Shown piece after piece: positions 10,790 to 21,377 of a stretch of 64,000 nucleotides of DNA (the stretch's first letter is position 1; each line of letters starts with the position of its first letter). A program made the translations under genes and the position numbers. The DNA comes from Aureimonas sp. SA4125 (GTDB taxonomy: Bacteria > Pseudomonadota > Alphaproteobacteria > Rhizobiales > Rhizobiaceae): NCBI RefSeq assembly GCF_019973775.1, contig NZ_AP025032.1, positions 3,286,001 to 3,350,000 of the forward strand, given 5' to 3'. The notes beneath the pieces were generated by a model, which was not told where the DNA came from, did not search any database, and worked only from the letters and a program-made list of their open reading frames with translations.

Positions 10790-11764
10790 TCAGGGTGAGA
10801 AGGGTTCTACCACGCGATCCGGCAAGAAAGCGCCGATCCGCTTGATCTCCCAATGGAGATCGATGCCCGACGTCGCGAACACGCGCTCGCGCACGGTCTC
10901 GCCGAGAGTCTCCAGGTCGAAGCCGGTGGCCGAGCCGGTATTGATCATGAAGTTGCAGTGGAGTTCCGACATCTGCGCCCCGCCGACCGTCAGGCCACGG
11001 CAGCCGGCCCGGTCGATCTCCTTCCAGGCCGAGCTACCCTCGGGATTCTTGAAGGTCGAACCACCGGTCTTCTCGCGCACCGGCTGCACCGTCTCGCGGT
11101 GATGCCGGACCTCGTCCATTCGCGTGCGGATCTCGTCGCGGGATGCGGGCTCGCCCTCGAGTTCGACCGCGGTGAAGATCAAGTCGGCGGCAGCACCGGA
11201 ATGGCGGTAGGCATAGCGCATCTCGGCGTTCGACAGCAGATGCAGTCGCCCCTGCCGGTCGACAGCGCGCACTTCGCGGACGCGCTCGCGCGTCTCGGCG
11301 CCGTTGGCACCGGCATTCATGCGCAGCGCGCCACCCATCGAGCCGGGGATGCCGTGGTAGAAATGGAAGCCGCCGATCCCCGCTTCCAGCGCGACAGCCG
11401 CAACCCGCTTGTCGGGCGCGGCCGCGCCGGCGCGGATGGTCGCCGGCCCCGAAGCTTCGGCCTGCCCGAAGCCCTTTGCCGACAGCCGGATGACGACGCC
11501 GGCGATGCCGCCGTCGCGCACCAGGAGATTGGAGCCGATGCCGACGGGGGTGACCGGAATATCTTCCGGCAGCGCCTGCAGGAAGGCGGAGAGGTCTTCC
11601 TCGTCGGCTGGCTGAAACAGGATCTCCGCCGCCCCTCCGGCACGAAACCAGGTGATCTTGTCCATGCCGGCATCGGCCGTCAGCCGGCCCCGGATGCCGG
11701 AAAACCGATCGCCCAGACGGGCGAGGAGGCCCGCGCCATCGATGGATCGCGTGCGCGCCGTCAT
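10790..11764 (-). CDS. murB: UDP-N-acetylenolpyruvoylglucosamine reductase MurB
   Basis: FAD-dependent reductase forming UDP-N-acetylmuramic acid. The ATG at 11764 overlaps the murC stop as ATGA and gives 324 residues. A longer reading frame to 11818 adds 18 residues inside murC and was rejected. FAD_binding_4 features are present: [15 protein letters not shown] near residues 37-51, [13 protein letters not shown], and [19 protein letters not shown]. The catalytic-serine region is [10 protein letters not shown] and the C-terminal Glu is in HWEIKRIG. It is the last gene of the mraZ-to-murB run. Confidence 0.96.
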   Translation of the reverse strand: MTARTRSIDGAGLLARLGDRFSGIRGRLTADAGMDKITWFRAGGAAEILFQPADEEDLSAFLQALPEDIPVTPVGIGSNLLVRDGGIAGVVIRLSAKGFGQAEASGPATIRAGAAAPDKRVAAVALEAGIGGFHFYHGIPGSMGGALRMNAGANGAETRERVREVRAVDRQGRLHLLSNAEMRYAYRHSGAAADLIFTAVELEGEPASRDEIRTRMDEVRHHRETVQPVREKTGGSTFKNPEGSSAWKEIDRAGCRGLTVGGAQMSELHCNFMINTGSATGFDLETLGETVRERVFATSGIDLHWEIKRIGAFLPDRVVEPFSP

Positions 11765-13179
11765 CCCGTGTGCTTGGCCTGCAGCGCCGCCAGTTCCTTC
11801 GGCAGGGCATAGGCCCATTGCGTGATCGAGCCGGCGCCGAGGAAGACGACCATGTCGCCCGGCCGCGCCAGCTGGTCGATCAGCGGCGCGATCTCGGCCG
11901 GTCCGTCGATGAGGCGGGCATCGCGATGGCCGCCGAGCTTCATGCGCTCGACCAGCATTTCGGAATTGACGAACTCGATCGGCTCCTCGCCAGCGGCATA
12001 GACCGGGGCGAGGATGACGGTGTCGGCGTCGTTGAAGCAGGCGGCAAAGTCTGCAAACAGGCTCTGCAGCCGGGTGAAACGGTGTGGCTGCACGACGGCG
12101 ACGACGCGGCCGCTCGTCGAGGACCGCGCGGCCGCGAGGACGGCCTTGATTTCCACGGGATGGTGGCCGTAGTCGTCATAGATGTCGACGCCGCCGACCG
12201 AACCGGTATGGGTGAACCGCCGCTTCACGCCGCCGAAGGCGGCAAGACCCGTCTTGATGGCCTCGGCCGGGATGCCGATGCGATAGGCGACGGCGACCGC
12301 AGCGGTGGCGTTGGACACGTTGTGCCGCCCCGGCATGGGCAGGACGAGGTCGCGGATCTGCGTGGTCGTTCCGGTGACGCGGTCGCGCAGCGTGACGTCG
12401 AAGACCGACCGTGGCCCCTCGACGCGCAGGTTCTCGAAGCGAACGTCGGCCTGCGGATTCTCGCCATAGGTAATGATGCGCCGGTCCTCGATCTTGGCGA
12501 CGAGGGCCTGCACTTCCGGGTGATCGAGGCACATCACGGCAAAGCCGTAGAACGGCACGTTCTCGACGAACGCGCGGAAAGCCTCGCGCACCTTGTCGAA
12601 AGTGCCGTAGTGGTCGAGGTGCTCGGGGTCGATATTGGTGACGACGGCGATGTCGGCCGGCAGGCGCAGGAAGGTGCCGTCGGATTCGTCGGCCTCGACG
12701 ACCATCCACGGGCCCTCGCCCATCCTCGCATTGGTGCCGTAGGCGTTGATGATGCCGCCGTTGACGACCGTCGGGTCGAGACCGCCGGCATCGAGGAGCG
12801 TCGCGACCATCGACGTGGTCGTCGTCTTGCCGTGCGTGCCGCCGATGGCGATGGCATGGCGGAAGCGCATCAGTTCGGCGAGCATCTCGGCGCGGCGCAC
12901 GACCGGCAGCAGGCGCTCGCGCGCGGCGGCGAGTTCCGGGTTGCTGCGGCGAATGGCGGTCGACACGACGACGACTTCGGCGAGACCGAGATTGTCGGCA
13001 TGGTGGCCGATGTGAACGGTGACGCCCTTCTCGCGCAGCCGCTGGACGTTGGCGTTCTCGCTCTGGTCGGATCCCTGCACCGTGTAGCCGAGCGTGACGA
13101 GCACCTCAGCGATTCCCGACATGCCGATGCCGCCGATGCCGATGAAATGCACCGGGCCGATATTGGGCGGCATCTTCAT
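11761..13179 (-). CDS. murC: UDP-N-acetylmuramate-L-alanine ligase MurC
   Basis: Adds L-alanine to UDP-MurNAc. The start at 13179 (ATG AAG ATG) has GGAG six bases upstream and gives 472 residues. The in-frame extension to 13197 was not used. The N-terminal Rossmann segment [16 protein letters not shown], the ATP loop [14 protein letters not shown] near residues 110-123, and [23 protein letters not shown] and QPHRFTR are the usual Mur ligase blocks. It lies 21 bases after murG and overlaps murB by four bases. Confidence 0.97.
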   Translation of the reverse strand: MKMPPNIGPVHFIGIGGIGMSGIAEVLVTLGYTVQGSDQSENANVQRLREKGVTVHIGHHADNLGLAEVVVVSTAIRRSNPELAAARERLLPVVRRAEMLAELMRFRHAIAIGGTHGKTTTTSMVATLLDAGGLDPTVVNGGIINAYGTNARMGEGPWMVVEADESDGTFLRLPADIAVVTNIDPEHLDHYGTFDKVREAFRAFVENVPFYGFAVMCLDHPEVQALVAKIEDRRIITYGENPQADVRFENLRVEGPRSVFDVTLRDRVTGTTTQIRDLVLPMPGRHNVSNATAAVAVAYRIGIPAEAIKTGLAAFGGVKRRFTHTGSVGGVDIYDDYGHHPVEIKAVLAAARSSTSGRVVAVVQPHRFTRLQSLFADFAACFNDADTVILAPVYAAGEEPIEFVNSEMLVERMKLGGHRDARLIDGPAEIAPLIDQLARPGDMVVFLGAGSITQWAYALPKELAALQAKHTG

Positions 13180-13200
13180 GAGGGTCTCCGTTCGCAAAAG

Positions 13201-14304
13201 TCAGTTGCTGTTGGCTGTGCCGGACATAGACTCCACGACATCGGCAAGCAACCGCGCCGCATGGGGAATCCCCGTCGATCGCGCGGCAGCGGCCATCGCC
13301 GTCGCGCGGCCCTGATCGGCGGCAAGCCCTGCGATCAGGCCGGCGAGACGCTCCGGCGACAGGTCAGCCTGCGGAACGACCAGGGCGCCTCCCGCAGCCT
13401 CGATCAGGGCCGCATTCGCCGCCTGGTCGTGGTCGAGCGCATAGGGGTAGGGCACCAGGATCGCCGGGCGGCCGATCACCGCGATCTCCGAGACGGTCGA
13501 AGCACCGGAGCGGCTGACGACGAGCTGCGCTCGCCCGATGCGCTTGGCCATGTCGGTGAAGAAGGGTGAGACATCGGCCTCGATGCCCTCGGCGGCGTAG
13601 AAGGTGCGCACCCGCTCTTCCTGCTCGGGGCGCGCCTGCTGCGTGACGTGCAGCTGACGGCGCAGGTCCGCCGGCAGGGCCCGGATCGTCTCCGGCATGA
13701 CGTCGGCGAAGAACTGCGCCCCCTGGCTGCCGCCGAAAACGACGAGGCGAAAACGCCCGTCAGAATCGCGCGCCTTGTAGTCGTAGCCCGCGGCTTCCAG
13801 AATCGCCGGTCGCACCGGATTGCCGGTGACGGTGATCTTCCCGGCATAGGCCTTGTCGGCATGCTCCTGCGGAATGCCGGCGGCGATCCTCGTCACCCGC
13901 GGCGCGAGAAACTTGTTGGCGCGGCCCATGACGGCGTTCTGCTCGTGGATCAGCGTCGGCCGTCCGGCACGCGTCGCCGCCATCATCGGCGGCACCGTGG
14001 GATAGCCGCCGAAGCCGACGACCACGGCGGGCCGGATCGTGCGAACCACCTGGCTCGCCACCCTGAAGCCGCGCCAGAGCGTCATCAACGACGACGCGAC
14101 ATGCAGCGGGTTCTTGGAGCCGAAGGTCGCGGACGGCACGACATGGATGCTCTCGACCGGAAACCGCTCGGCGTAGCGCCCTGCCCGCTCGTCCGTCGCC
14201 AGATGCACGGTGAAGCCGCGCGCGACGAGTTCGTGCGCCAGCGCCTCGGCCGGAAAGAGATGCCCGCCGGTACCGCCGGCGGAGAGAAGGATGGGTCCGT
14301 TCAT
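13201..14304 (-). CDS. murG: UDP-GlcNAc:lipid I transferase MurG
   Basis: Peripheral membrane GT28 glycosyltransferase that adds GlcNAc to lipid I to make lipid II. 367 residues. The N-terminal GGTGGHLFPAEALA loop (residues 10-23), HEQNAVMGRANKFL in the membrane-facing lobe, the second glycine loop VFGGSQGAQFF, and SRSGASTVSEIAVIGRPAILVPYP with the UDP-GlcNAc-binding residues are all present. It precedes murC in the operon. Confidence 0.97.
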   Translation of the reverse strand: MNGPILLSAGGTGGHLFPAEALAHELVARGFTVHLATDERAGRYAERFPVESIHVVPSATFGSKNPLHVASSLMTLWRGFRVASQVVRTIRPAVVVGFGGYPTVPPMMAATRAGRPTLIHEQNAVMGRANKFLAPRVTRIAAGIPQEHADKAYAGKITVTGNPVRPAILEAAGYDYKARDSDGRFRLVVFGGSQGAQFFADVMPETIRALPADLRRQLHVTQQARPEQEERVRTFYAAEGIEADVSPFFTDMAKRIGRAQLVVSRSGASTVSEIAVIGRPAILVPYPYALDHDQAANAALIEAAGGALVVPQADLSPERLAGLIAGLAADQGRATAMAAAARSTGIPHAARLLADVVESMSGTANSN

Positions 14305-14412
14305 GCGTGTCGCCCCGTCAGCCGGTGAGTGTGCGTGGCGCCTGTTATCACGAGAGGGCGCCCGCCAGTTACCCCGACAGACGACGAAAGAACGAAATCA
14401 GGTCGATGTCAT

Positions 14413-14553
14413 TCAGCCTTGGCGATTGTCTGCCAACCGGCGGCGCCGGCTCTGCTCGATGTCGCGGTCGAGACTCCTGCCGACATAGCGCGTAACGAGG
14501 ATCGCGCCGATGAGCAAAGTCAGGGCAGCAAGCACATAGAAAATGATCTCAAT
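14413..14553 (-). CDS. Possible small membrane protein ORF (uncertain start)
   Basis: A frame ending at TGA 14413 encodes at least 46 residues from a non-standard ATT at 14553: a hydrophobic helix (EIIFYVLAALTLLIGAILV) followed by a basic tail (RSLDRDIEQSRRRRLADNR). No ATG is in frame; a GTG inside the helix region would leave about 40 residues. Either a short gene with an unusual start lies here, or this is the second membrane helix of the neighbouring ORF at 14520-14732, moved into another frame. It sits between ftsW and murG on the operon strand. Family unknown. Confidence 0.35.
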   Translation of the reverse strand: MEIIFYVLAALTLLIGAILVTRYVGRSLDRDIEQSRRRRLADNRQG

Positions 14554-14732
14554 CGTGCATCCAGTCCTCGCAAGCGTCGCCGGGCATGAAGGTGAATATC
14601 GGGGCTAAGAACTAAGCTGCAAAGGCTCAGGACTGCGGCGACACCGTTGAAGTAGCCCGCCGTCAGCTTGATCTGTTGCTTTTCCGCCTCGCTGAGTTTC
14701 CGGTTGTCCGATGGGATGTCCTGCTCCGACAT
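14520..14732 (-). CDS. Small hypothetical membrane protein, possibly frameshifted
   Basis: 70 residues, starting eight bases after the ftsW stop with a GAGG ribosome-binding site made by that stop region (TGAGGCCGATATG), so expression should be coupled to ftsW. The N-terminus is acidic/basic (SEQDIPSDNRKLSEAEKQQ), then a hydrophobic helix (YFNGVAAVLSLCSLVLS). The tail after about residue 45 is Arg-rich and looks out of frame. Another frame across the same bases reads FLAPIFTFMPGDACEDW and stops at 14549, which would continue the helix more naturally. The gene may be frameshifted, or the tail simply poorly conserved. Function unknown. Confidence 0.5.
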   Translation of the reverse strand: MSEQDIPSDNRKLSEAEKQQIKLTAGYFNGVAAVLSLCSLVLSPDIHLHARRRLRGLDARLRSFSMCLLP

Positions 14733-14739
14733 ATCGGCC

Positions 14740-15894
14740 TCACATCGCCCCGAGCGCCATCGTCCGATCCATCAGCCGGTCGGTCTGCGAAGCGTTTTCC
14801 GGCTTGCGGCGGGTCAGGGCGAGGACGAAGCCGGCGGCGATCGCCACCGCCATCATCGACGAGCCGCCATAGGAGATGAAGGGCAGCGTCATGCCCTTGG
14901 CCGGCATCAGTTGCAGATTCACCGCCATGTTGATGATCGACTGCAGCCCGAACAGGAAGACGAGGCCGGAGATCGCCAGCCGCGTGAACGCGTCGCGCTG
15001 CGCCAAGGCGACGCTGAGGCCGCGGATGACGATGAAGCAGAACAGCGAGGCGAGAAGCATGCATGCGACGATGCCGAACTCCTCGGCGATGACCGAGAAG
15101 GCGAAGTCGGTGTGGCTGTCGGGCAGCATCCGCTTGACCGTACCCTCGCCCGGCCCCCGTCCGAGCCAGCCGCCGTGTAGAATCGCCTCGCGCGCCGTGT
15201 CGATCTGGAAGGTGTCGCCCTCGCCGGTGACGAAGCGGTCGATGCGGCTCGCCACGTGCGGAAAGAAGGAATAGGCGGCGAAGAAGCCACCGGCGGCGAT
15301 ACCGCCGAGCCCGACGATCCAGAGCCAGGGCATGCCGGCCATGAAGAACAGCCCACCCCAGGCGCCCGCCGTCAAGATGGTCTGGCCGAGATCGGGCTGA
15401 GCGACGAGAAGGGCGCAGACGATGAAGAGGAGAATGATCGCGAAGAGGTTGCCGGGAATGTCGGCGCGCCGCGCCTTTTCGGCAAAGAGCCAGGCGCAGA
15501 TGACGACGAAGGCCGGCTTCATGAACTCCGAGGGCTGCAGCGACAGCGGGCCGATGTCGACCCAGCGCCGCGCGCCCTTGACCTCGGTGCCGAAGAACAG
15601 CGCGACGATCATCAGCGCGATCGAGGCGCCGAGCATGATCACCGCGGTCCGCCTAATGCCGCGGGGGGAGAGCATCGAGGTGAGGAGCATCACGAGGATG
15701 GAGGGGATCAGGAAGACCCCGTGCCGCTTGACGAAGTGGAACGGCTCCAGACCGATCTTCTCGGCCACGGGCGGACTGGCCGCGAAGGACAGGACGAGAC
15801 CGCCGACCATGAGGATCAGGAAGGCGGCGAGGAACCATCGATCGACGCCCCACCACCAGTCCGCCATCGTTCCTCGCTTGACGCGGTTGGACAT
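14740..15894 (-). CDS. ftsW: Peptidoglycan glycosyltransferase FtsW (SEDS)
   Basis: SEDS-family polytopic membrane protein that polymerises septal lipid II together with FtsI. 384 residues with about ten membrane helices. Family blocks: FHFVKRHGVFL, QPSEFMKPAFV, LVAQPDLGQTILT, the GRGPGEGTVK and PDSHTDFAFSVIAEEFG region with the catalytic Asp/Glu area, and LPFISYGGSSMMAVAIAAGF near the C-terminus. It follows murD with a three-base gap and is followed by the small ORF at 14732. Confidence 0.97.
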   Translation of the reverse strand: MSNRVKRGTMADWWWGVDRWFLAAFLILMVGGLVLSFAASPPVAEKIGLEPFHFVKRHGVFLIPSILVMLLTSMLSPRGIRRTAVIMLGASIALMIVALFFGTEVKGARRWVDIGPLSLQPSEFMKPAFVVICAWLFAEKARRADIPGNLFAIILLFIVCALLVAQPDLGQTILTAGAWGGLFFMAGMPWLWIVGLGGIAAGGFFAAYSFFPHVASRIDRFVTGEGDTFQIDTAREAILHGGWLGRGPGEGTVKRMLPDSHTDFAFSVIAEEFGIVACMLLASLFCFIVIRGLSVALAQRDAFTRLAISGLVFLFGLQSIINMAVNLQLMPAKGMTLPFISYGGSSMMAVAIAAGFVLALTRRKPENASQTDRLMDRTMALGAM

Positions 15895-15897
15895 CGA

Positions 15898-17292
15898 TCA
15901 GCCCTTCTCGATCAATTGGATTCCCGGAAGGCGCCCGACCGCCTCGCGGAATGTATCGCCCCGAACCTCGAAATTGCGGAACTGGTCGAAGCTCGCGCAG
16001 GCGGGCGACAGCAGCACGACTTCCGGCTGACCGGTGGCGGCGGCATCGCGCGCCGCATGGGCGACGGCGTTTTCCAGCGTTCCGAATATCTCGTAGGCAA
16101 TGCCTTCGCCGAGCGTCGCGGCGAAGGCCGGTGCCGCCTCGCCGATCAGATAGGCCTTGGCGATGCGCGAAAAGAACGGGGCGAGCTTGGCGATGCCGCC
16201 ATCCTTGGCCAGGCCGCCGGCGATCCAGTGGATCCGCTCGAAGGCGGCGAGCGCCGGCGCCGCAGCCTCGGCATTGGTCGCCTTGGAATCGTTGACGAAG
16301 AGAACCGCGCCGTCCCGGCCGATCTCCTCCATGCGGTGGGCAAGGCCTGGAAAGGAACCGAGCCCCATCGAGATCTCCGCCGGGGTCAGGCCGCTCGCCG
16401 CAAGGGCAGCGACCGCCGCAGCCGCGTTCTGGCCATTATGGCGCCCGCGCAACGAGCCGATGGTGGTGAGGTCGAAGCGCGCGACTTCCGTGCCGCGATG
16501 CATCTGAACGACGCTGCCGCCGTCGAAATAGGCGCCGTGCGAAACCAGCTGGTGGTGCGAGATGCGCTGGGAATTGCGTCCCTTGGCTGCGAGATCGTCG
16601 GCGATGCTGCGCCCATCCCATTCATCGATCCCGACGATCGCGGTATTGGCGTCGGCAAGGAGCCGCGCCTTGACCGCGGCGTAGTTCTGCATCGTACCGT
16701 GCCGGTCGAGGTGATCGGGCGTCAGGTTGAGGAGAATGGCTACCGAGGGCGCGATCCCCGGTGAGAGGTCGATCTGGTACGACGAACACTCGACGACGTA
16801 GAAGCGGTCCGGCGTCGGCGGGTCGAGGGTCAGGATGGCGACGCCGATATTGCCGCCGAGCTGCGTGTCGCGCCCGGCGGCGCGCAGGCAGTGCGCGATC
16901 AGCGCCGTGGTGGTCGACTTGCCGTTCGTGCCGGTGATCGCGATGAAGGGCGCCGTCGGCGCGTGCCGGGCGCGCTCACGGCTGAAGATCTCGATGTCGC
17001 CGATGACCTCGATGCCGGCGGTCCGCGCGAGTTCCACGGTCCAGTGGGGCTTCGGATGGGTCAGCGGCACGCCGGGAGACAGGATCAGAGCCGAAAAGTC
17101 GCTCCAGTCGGCGGTGCGAAGGTCCGCACAGAAGATGCCGTCCTTCTCGGCCGCCGCGACGCTGGCGGGGTTGTCGTCGTAGGCCAGGACCTCGGCGCCG
17201 CCCGCCAGCAACGACAGCGCCGTCGCCCGGCCGGATCCGCCAAGGCCGAAGAGCGCAACCCGCTTGCCGTCGAAGGTGGTGGCCGGGATCAT
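15898..17292 (-). CDS. murD: UDP-N-acetylmuramoyl-L-alanine-D-glutamate ligase MurD
   Basis: Adds D-glutamate to UDP-MurNAc-L-Ala. 464 residues. Blocks: [17 protein letters not shown] near residues 11-27, the ATP loop [60 protein letters not shown], and [16 protein letters not shown] with the C-terminal conserved residues. It is eight bases after mraY and three bases before ftsW. Confidence 0.97.
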   Translation of the reverse strand: MIPATTFDGKRVALFGLGGSGRATALSLLAGGAEVLAYDDNPASVAAAEKDGIFCADLRTADWSDFSALILSPGVPLTHPKPHWTVELARTAGIEVIGDIEIFSRERARHAPTAPFIAITGTNGKSTTTALIAHCLRAAGRDTQLGGNIGVAILTLDPPTPDRFYVVECSSYQIDLSPGIAPSVAILLNLTPDHLDRHGTMQNYAAVKARLLADANTAIVGIDEWDGRSIADDLAAKGRNSQRISHHQLVSHGAYFDGGSVVQMHRGTEVARFDLTTIGSLRGRHNGQNAAAAVAALAASGLTPAEISMGLGSFPGLAHRMEEIGRDGAVLFVNDSKATNAEAAAPALAAFERIHWIAGGLAKDGGIAKLAPFFSRIAKAYLIGEAAPAFAATLGEGIAYEIFGTLENAVAHAARDAAATGQPEVVLLSPACASFDQFRNFEVRGDTFREAVGRLPGIQLIEKG

Positions 17293-17300
17293 CTCGCCCC

Positions 17301-18383
17301 CTACCGCAGCTTCAGGGTGGACAGGCCGACGAAGGCCAGCATGAAGGCGATGATCCAGAAGCGCACGACGACCTGGCTCTCGGTCCAGCCGAGCTTCTCG
17401 AAGTGGTGGTGGATCGGGGCCATGAGGAAGACGCGCTTGCCGGTCAGCTTGAAGCTCGCCACCTGGATGATGACGCTCATCGCCTCGATGACGAAGAGGC
17501 CGCCGATGATCGCCAGCACCAGCTCATGTTTGGTCGCGACCGCGATGGTGCCGACCATGCCGCCCAGCGCCAGCGAGCCTGTGTCGCCCATGAAGATCGC
17601 CGCGGGCGGCGCGTTGAACCAGAGAAAGCCGAGGCCTGCGCCAATGACGGCGCCGCAGACCACGGCGAGCTCGCCCGTGCCGAAGACGTAGTGAATCTGC
17701 AGGTAATTGGCGAAGTTCACATTGCCCGAGAGATAGGCAATGAGGCCAAAGGCGCCACAGGCGATCATGATCGGAACGATGGCCAGGCCATCGAGCCCGT
17801 CGGTCAGATTCACCGCGTTGCCGGCGCCGACGACGACGAAGGCGGCGAAGACGATGTAGAACATGCCGAGATCGAGGAGCAGCGACTTGACGAAGGGAAA
17901 GGCCAGCGAAGTGGCGAAGCTGCCGGTGCCGGCATAGGCGATCAGCGTGCAGGCGATGCCGGCGATCAGGAATTCCAGGCCGAGCCGCGCCTTGCCGGAA
18001 AAGCCCTTGTGCGACTGTTTCGTCACCTTGAGATAATCGTCGTAGAAGCCGATGGCGCCGAAGCCTACAGTCACGAGGAGCACGGTCCAGACGTAGATAT
18101 TGCTGAGGTCGGCCCAGAGCAGGGTCGCGCCGATGATGCCCGAGAGGATCATCAGGCCGCCCATGGTCGGCGTGCCCGCCTTCTTGAAATGCGTCTGCGG
18201 CCCGTCCGCGCGGATCGGCTGGCCGCGCCCCTGGCGAATCTTCAGGGCGGCGATGATCGCCGGTCCGAACAGGAACACCATGATGAAGGACGTGATCATC
18301 GCGCTTCCGGTCCGGAAGGTGATGTATCGAAAGACGTTGAACGCCGCGATGTCCTCAGAGAAATGACCGAGATATTCCAGCAT
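17301..18383 (-). CDS. mraY: Phospho-N-acetylmuramoyl-pentapeptide transferase MraY
   Basis: Integral membrane enzyme moving phospho-MurNAc-pentapeptide to undecaprenyl phosphate to make lipid I. 360 residues with ten predicted helices. It contains [13 protein letters not shown], the Mg-binding aspartates in [42 protein letters not shown] and the [13 protein letters not shown] histidine motif. It lies three bases after murF and eight before murD. Confidence 0.98.
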   Translation of the reverse strand: MLEYLGHFSEDIAAFNVFRYITFRTGSAMITSFIMVFLFGPAIIAALKIRQGRGQPIRADGPQTHFKKAGTPTMGGLMILSGIIGATLLWADLSNIYVWTVLLVTVGFGAIGFYDDYLKVTKQSHKGFSGKARLGLEFLIAGIACTLIAYAGTGSFATSLAFPFVKSLLLDLGMFYIVFAAFVVVGAGNAVNLTDGLDGLAIVPIMIACGAFGLIAYLSGNVNFANYLQIHYVFGTGELAVVCGAVIGAGLGFLWFNAPPAAIFMGDTGSLALGGMVGTIAVATKHELVLAIIGGLFVIEAMSVIIQVASFKLTGKRVFLMAPIHHHFEKLGWTESQVVVRFWIIAFMLAFVGLSTLKLR

Positions 18384-18386
18384 CGA

Positions 18387-19847
18387 TCAGTTTTCCTGCG
18401 AGGTCGCTGCGTCGACGCCGTCTGGCGCCGTCAAGGGGGGATGGCCGGCCAGAAGGCCGGATACGATCGTGGAGAGACCGATGCTGTTGGATGCCTTGAC
18501 AATGACGACGTCGCCGGAGTGAAGCTGACGCATCAGGCTTGCCCGAAGCTCATCTGCGCTGGCGTGCCATTCGCAGGCGAGGTCCCCGTCCAGCGCTTCG
18601 TCGAGGGACTTCATGGCCTCGCCGACGAGGAAGACCTTGTCCGCGGACGCGGACCGCAGGTCGTCGGCGAGGGCCGAATGCATCGCCGCCGCATGGGCAC
18701 CGAGTTCCAGCATGTCGCCGAGCACGGCAATTCGCCGACCACCGTCACCAGGCGGCGTCGCGGACAGAACCGCGATGGCGGCGCGCATCGAGGTCGGATT
18801 GGCGTTGTAGCTCTCGTCGATCAGGACGATCTTGCCACCGCCCTGCACGTCGAGAAAATGGCGTTCGCCGCGGCCCTTGCCAGCGTGCCAGCTGGCGAGC
18901 GACGCGGCGCAGGCAGCGACATCGGCGCCGACAAGCGAGGCGGCCCCGAGAACGGCGACGAGATTTTCCGCGATGTGGCGGCCGGATGCGGCGAGAGCGA
19001 GATCGATCTCGGTGCCGGCGATCCGCGCCTCGACCCGCGCGCCCTCGGCGGACGGAGCATAATCGATCAGCCGGTAGTCGCAGTCGGGCCCTGCGCCGAA
19101 TGTCTTGATCTCGGTCACGCCGGCGGCGCGCGCCATTTCGGAGAGAGGCCCGCATTGCGGGTCGTCGGCGTTCAGGAGGGCGACGCCGTCCGCCACCAGT
19201 CCCTCGAAGATCTCCGCCTTGGCGACGGCGATTTCGTCGAGATCGCGGAAATGACCGAGATGGGCGGGGGCGATGAGCGTGACGATGGCGACATGCGGGC
19301 GCACGAGCTTGACGAGCGGCCGGATTTCGCCGGGATGGTTCATGCCGATCTCGAAAATGCCGAAGCGCGTCTCGGCCGGCATCCGCGCGAGGCTCAGCGG
19401 CACGCCCCAGTGATTGTTGAACGAGGCCGCGGACGCATGCACGGAGCCGCAGGCCGCCAGCGCATGGCGGAGTGCCTCCTTCGTCGTCGTCTTGCCGACG
19501 CTGCCGGTGACAGCAACGATGCGCGCCTTCGAACGGGCCCGCGACGCCTCGGCAAGGCGTTCCAGCGCCTTGAGGACGTCGTCGACGACGATGATCTGGG
19601 CCTGCACGCGCCCGAGGGCCGGGAGTTTGTGCTTGGCGACGACGAGCACCCCCGCCCCGGCGGCAACGGCTGCGGTCAGGAAGTTGTGGCCATCGAAATT
19701 CTCACCCTTGATGGCGAAGAAAGCCTCGCCCGGCTGAAGGGTGCGGGTGTCGATCGAAATGCCGGTGATGCCGTCGGGCATGGCGCCGATCGGACGACCA
19801 CCGGTGGCCTCGACGAGGGCGTCGATCTCCCATAGGAAATCGGTCAT
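18387..19847 (-). CDS. murF: UDP-N-acetylmuramoyl-tripeptide-D-Ala-D-Ala ligase MurF
   Basis: Adds the D-Ala-D-Ala dipeptide to the UDP-MurNAc tripeptide. The ATG at 19847 overlaps the murE stop as ATGA and gives 486 residues. A far longer in-frame extension into murE (to 20219) is a shadow. Motifs: [20 protein letters not shown] near residues 28-47, the ATP loop [39 protein letters not shown] and [16 protein letters not shown]. Confidence 0.97.
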   Translation of the reverse strand: MTDFLWEIDALVEATGGRPIGAMPDGITGISIDTRTLQPGEAFFAIKGENFDGHNFLTAAVAAGAGVLVVAKHKLPALGRVQAQIIVVDDVLKALERLAEASRARSKARIVAVTGSVGKTTTKEALRHALAACGSVHASAASFNNHWGVPLSLARMPAETRFGIFEIGMNHPGEIRPLVKLVRPHVAIVTLIAPAHLGHFRDLDEIAVAKAEIFEGLVADGVALLNADDPQCGPLSEMARAAGVTEIKTFGAGPDCDYRLIDYAPSAEGARVEARIAGTEIDLALAASGRHIAENLVAVLGAASLVGADVAACAASLASWHAGKGRGERHFLDVQGGGKIVLIDESYNANPTSMRAAIAVLSATPPGDGGRRIAVLGDMLELGAHAAAMHSALADDLRSASADKVFLVGEAMKSLDEALDGDLACEWHASADELRASLMRQLHSGDVVIVKASNSIGLSTIVSGLLAGHPPLTAPDGVDAATSQEN

Positions 19848-21292
19848 TGTCCGGCCTCCCGGATCGCGGCGCGCACTTCCTGATGGTCGCTGAACGGGAA
19901 CACGGTGGTTCCGACCGTCTGGCCGGTCTCGTGGCCCTTGCCGGCGATCACGACGGTGTCGCCGGCATCGGCCGCCGCCACGGCATGCCGGATGGCGGCG
20001 TGGCGGTCGGCGATCTCCTCGGCACCGGGCGCCGCGGCGAGGATCTCGCCACGGATGCTGGCCGGCACTTCGGAGCGCGGGTTGTCGTCGGTGACGATGG
20101 CGATGTCGGCAAGGCGCGCGGCGATCTCGCCCATGATCGGCCGCTTGCCACGGTCGCGGTCGCCACCACAGCCGAAGACGACGATGACACGCCCGGTGGT
20201 GAAGGGCCGGACGGCCCACAGGACGTTCTCCAGTGCCTCAGGCTTGTGCGCATAGTCGACGAAGACCGGCGCGCCGCTTGCCGTGGTGCCTGCAAGCTCC
20301 AGTCGGCCGGGCGCGCCCTTCAGGTCCTCGAGGCTCTGCAGCGCCTGTCCGGACTCGACGCCGGTGGCGATCGCAAGTCCTGCGGCCACCAGCGCGTTGG
20401 CCATCTGGAACTCGCCCGCAAGCGGCAGCACGACGCGATGGATGCGGCCCTCGGCTTCGATCTCCGCGATCTGGCGGTGGCGCTCGTGTTCGAGGCGCTT
20501 GAGGGCGAGGAACGTGCCCTTGCGACCGACGGTCAACACATTGGCGCCGGACTGCAAAGCGGTTGCCCTCGCCCGGTCGGACCAAATGTCGTCGGCGAAG
20601 ATGACCGCCGGCGCACCGGTCGGCAGGAGCGTATCGAACAGGCGCATCTTGGCGGCGAAATAGGCCTCGACGGTCGGATGATAATCGAGATGATCGCGGC
20701 CGAGATTGATGAAGGCCGCGGCAGACAGGTGCACGCCGTCGAGCCGGCGCTGGTCGAGGCCGTGGCTGGACGCTTCCATGGCCGCGTGCGTGACGCCTTC
20801 GGCAGCAAGTTCGGCCATCAGGCGCGCCAGCGCGATCGGGTCGGGCGTCGTCAGCGAGCCGTACTCGTCACGTCCCGGCGCGGTGACGCCGGTCGTGCCG
20901 ATCGAGGCGGCGGGATGGCCGGCGGCGCTCCAGATCTGCCGCGTGAAGGCGGCGATCGATGTCTTGCCGCTGGTTCCGGTCACCGCGACGATCGTGGGCG
21001 GCTGCGCGCCGAAGAAGCGTGCCGCCAGCAGAGCCAGGGCGCGGCGCGAATCCTCCGCACGAAGGACGGGAAGGTCGGTGGCGAGATCAGTCCCGGCTTC
21101 GACCAGGATCGCGACGGCACCTTTCGCCTCCGCCTCGCGCACGAAGCTCGCCCCGTCGGCTTTCGAGCCGGAGAGCGCGGCGAACAGCGATCCCGGCTGG
21201 ATGGCGCGCGAATCCGAGGACAGTCCGGTCACCGCGATGGTCCGGCCCTCCCCGCCCCCGGCGATCCCCTGCGCAAGCTCCGATAAATTCAT
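19844..21292 (-). CDS. murE: UDP-MurNAc-L-Ala-D-Glu:meso-DAP ligase MurE
   Basis: Adds the third stem residue. 482 residues. Blocks: [19 protein letters not shown] near residues 23-41, the ATP loop [43 protein letters not shown], and [14 protein letters not shown]. The DDNPRSE segment near residue 399 carries the DNPR signature that marks meso-diaminopimelate as substrate rather than lysine. It overlaps murF by four bases. The 85-base gap back to ftsI includes a GCCGGCGG/CCGCCGGC hairpin. Confidence 0.97.
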   Translation of the reverse strand: MNLSELAQGIAGGGEGRTIAVTGLSSDSRAIQPGSLFAALSGSKADGASFVREAEAKGAVAILVEAGTDLATDLPVLRAEDSRRALALLAARFFGAQPPTIVAVTGTSGKTSIAAFTRQIWSAAGHPAASIGTTGVTAPGRDEYGSLTTPDPIALARLMAELAAEGVTHAAMEASSHGLDQRRLDGVHLSAAAFINLGRDHLDYHPTVEAYFAAKMRLFDTLLPTGAPAVIFADDIWSDRARATALQSGANVLTVGRKGTFLALKRLEHERHRQIAEIEAEGRIHRVVLPLAGEFQMANALVAAGLAIATGVESGQALQSLEDLKGAPGRLELAGTTASGAPVFVDYAHKPEALENVLWAVRPFTTGRVIVVFGCGGDRDRGKRPIMGEIAARLADIAIVTDDNPRSEVPASIRGEILAAAPGAEEIADRHAAIRHAVAAADAGDTVVIAGKGHETGQTVGTTVFPFSDHQEVRAAIREAGQ

Positions 21293-21377
21293 TAACCATA
21301 ACCCGCGTTAAGCTGGAAAGCCGGCGGTTGCCCGCCGGCCCGGAAGGCCCATCCTGGCCCCCAACCCGTTCTAGCCG

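Noticed and set aside
10479..10853. Open frames in the murB-ddlB gap
   Set aside because: No ribosome-binding site or family resemblance; the gap is better explained as a promoter region with a CtrA-type site and a palindrome.
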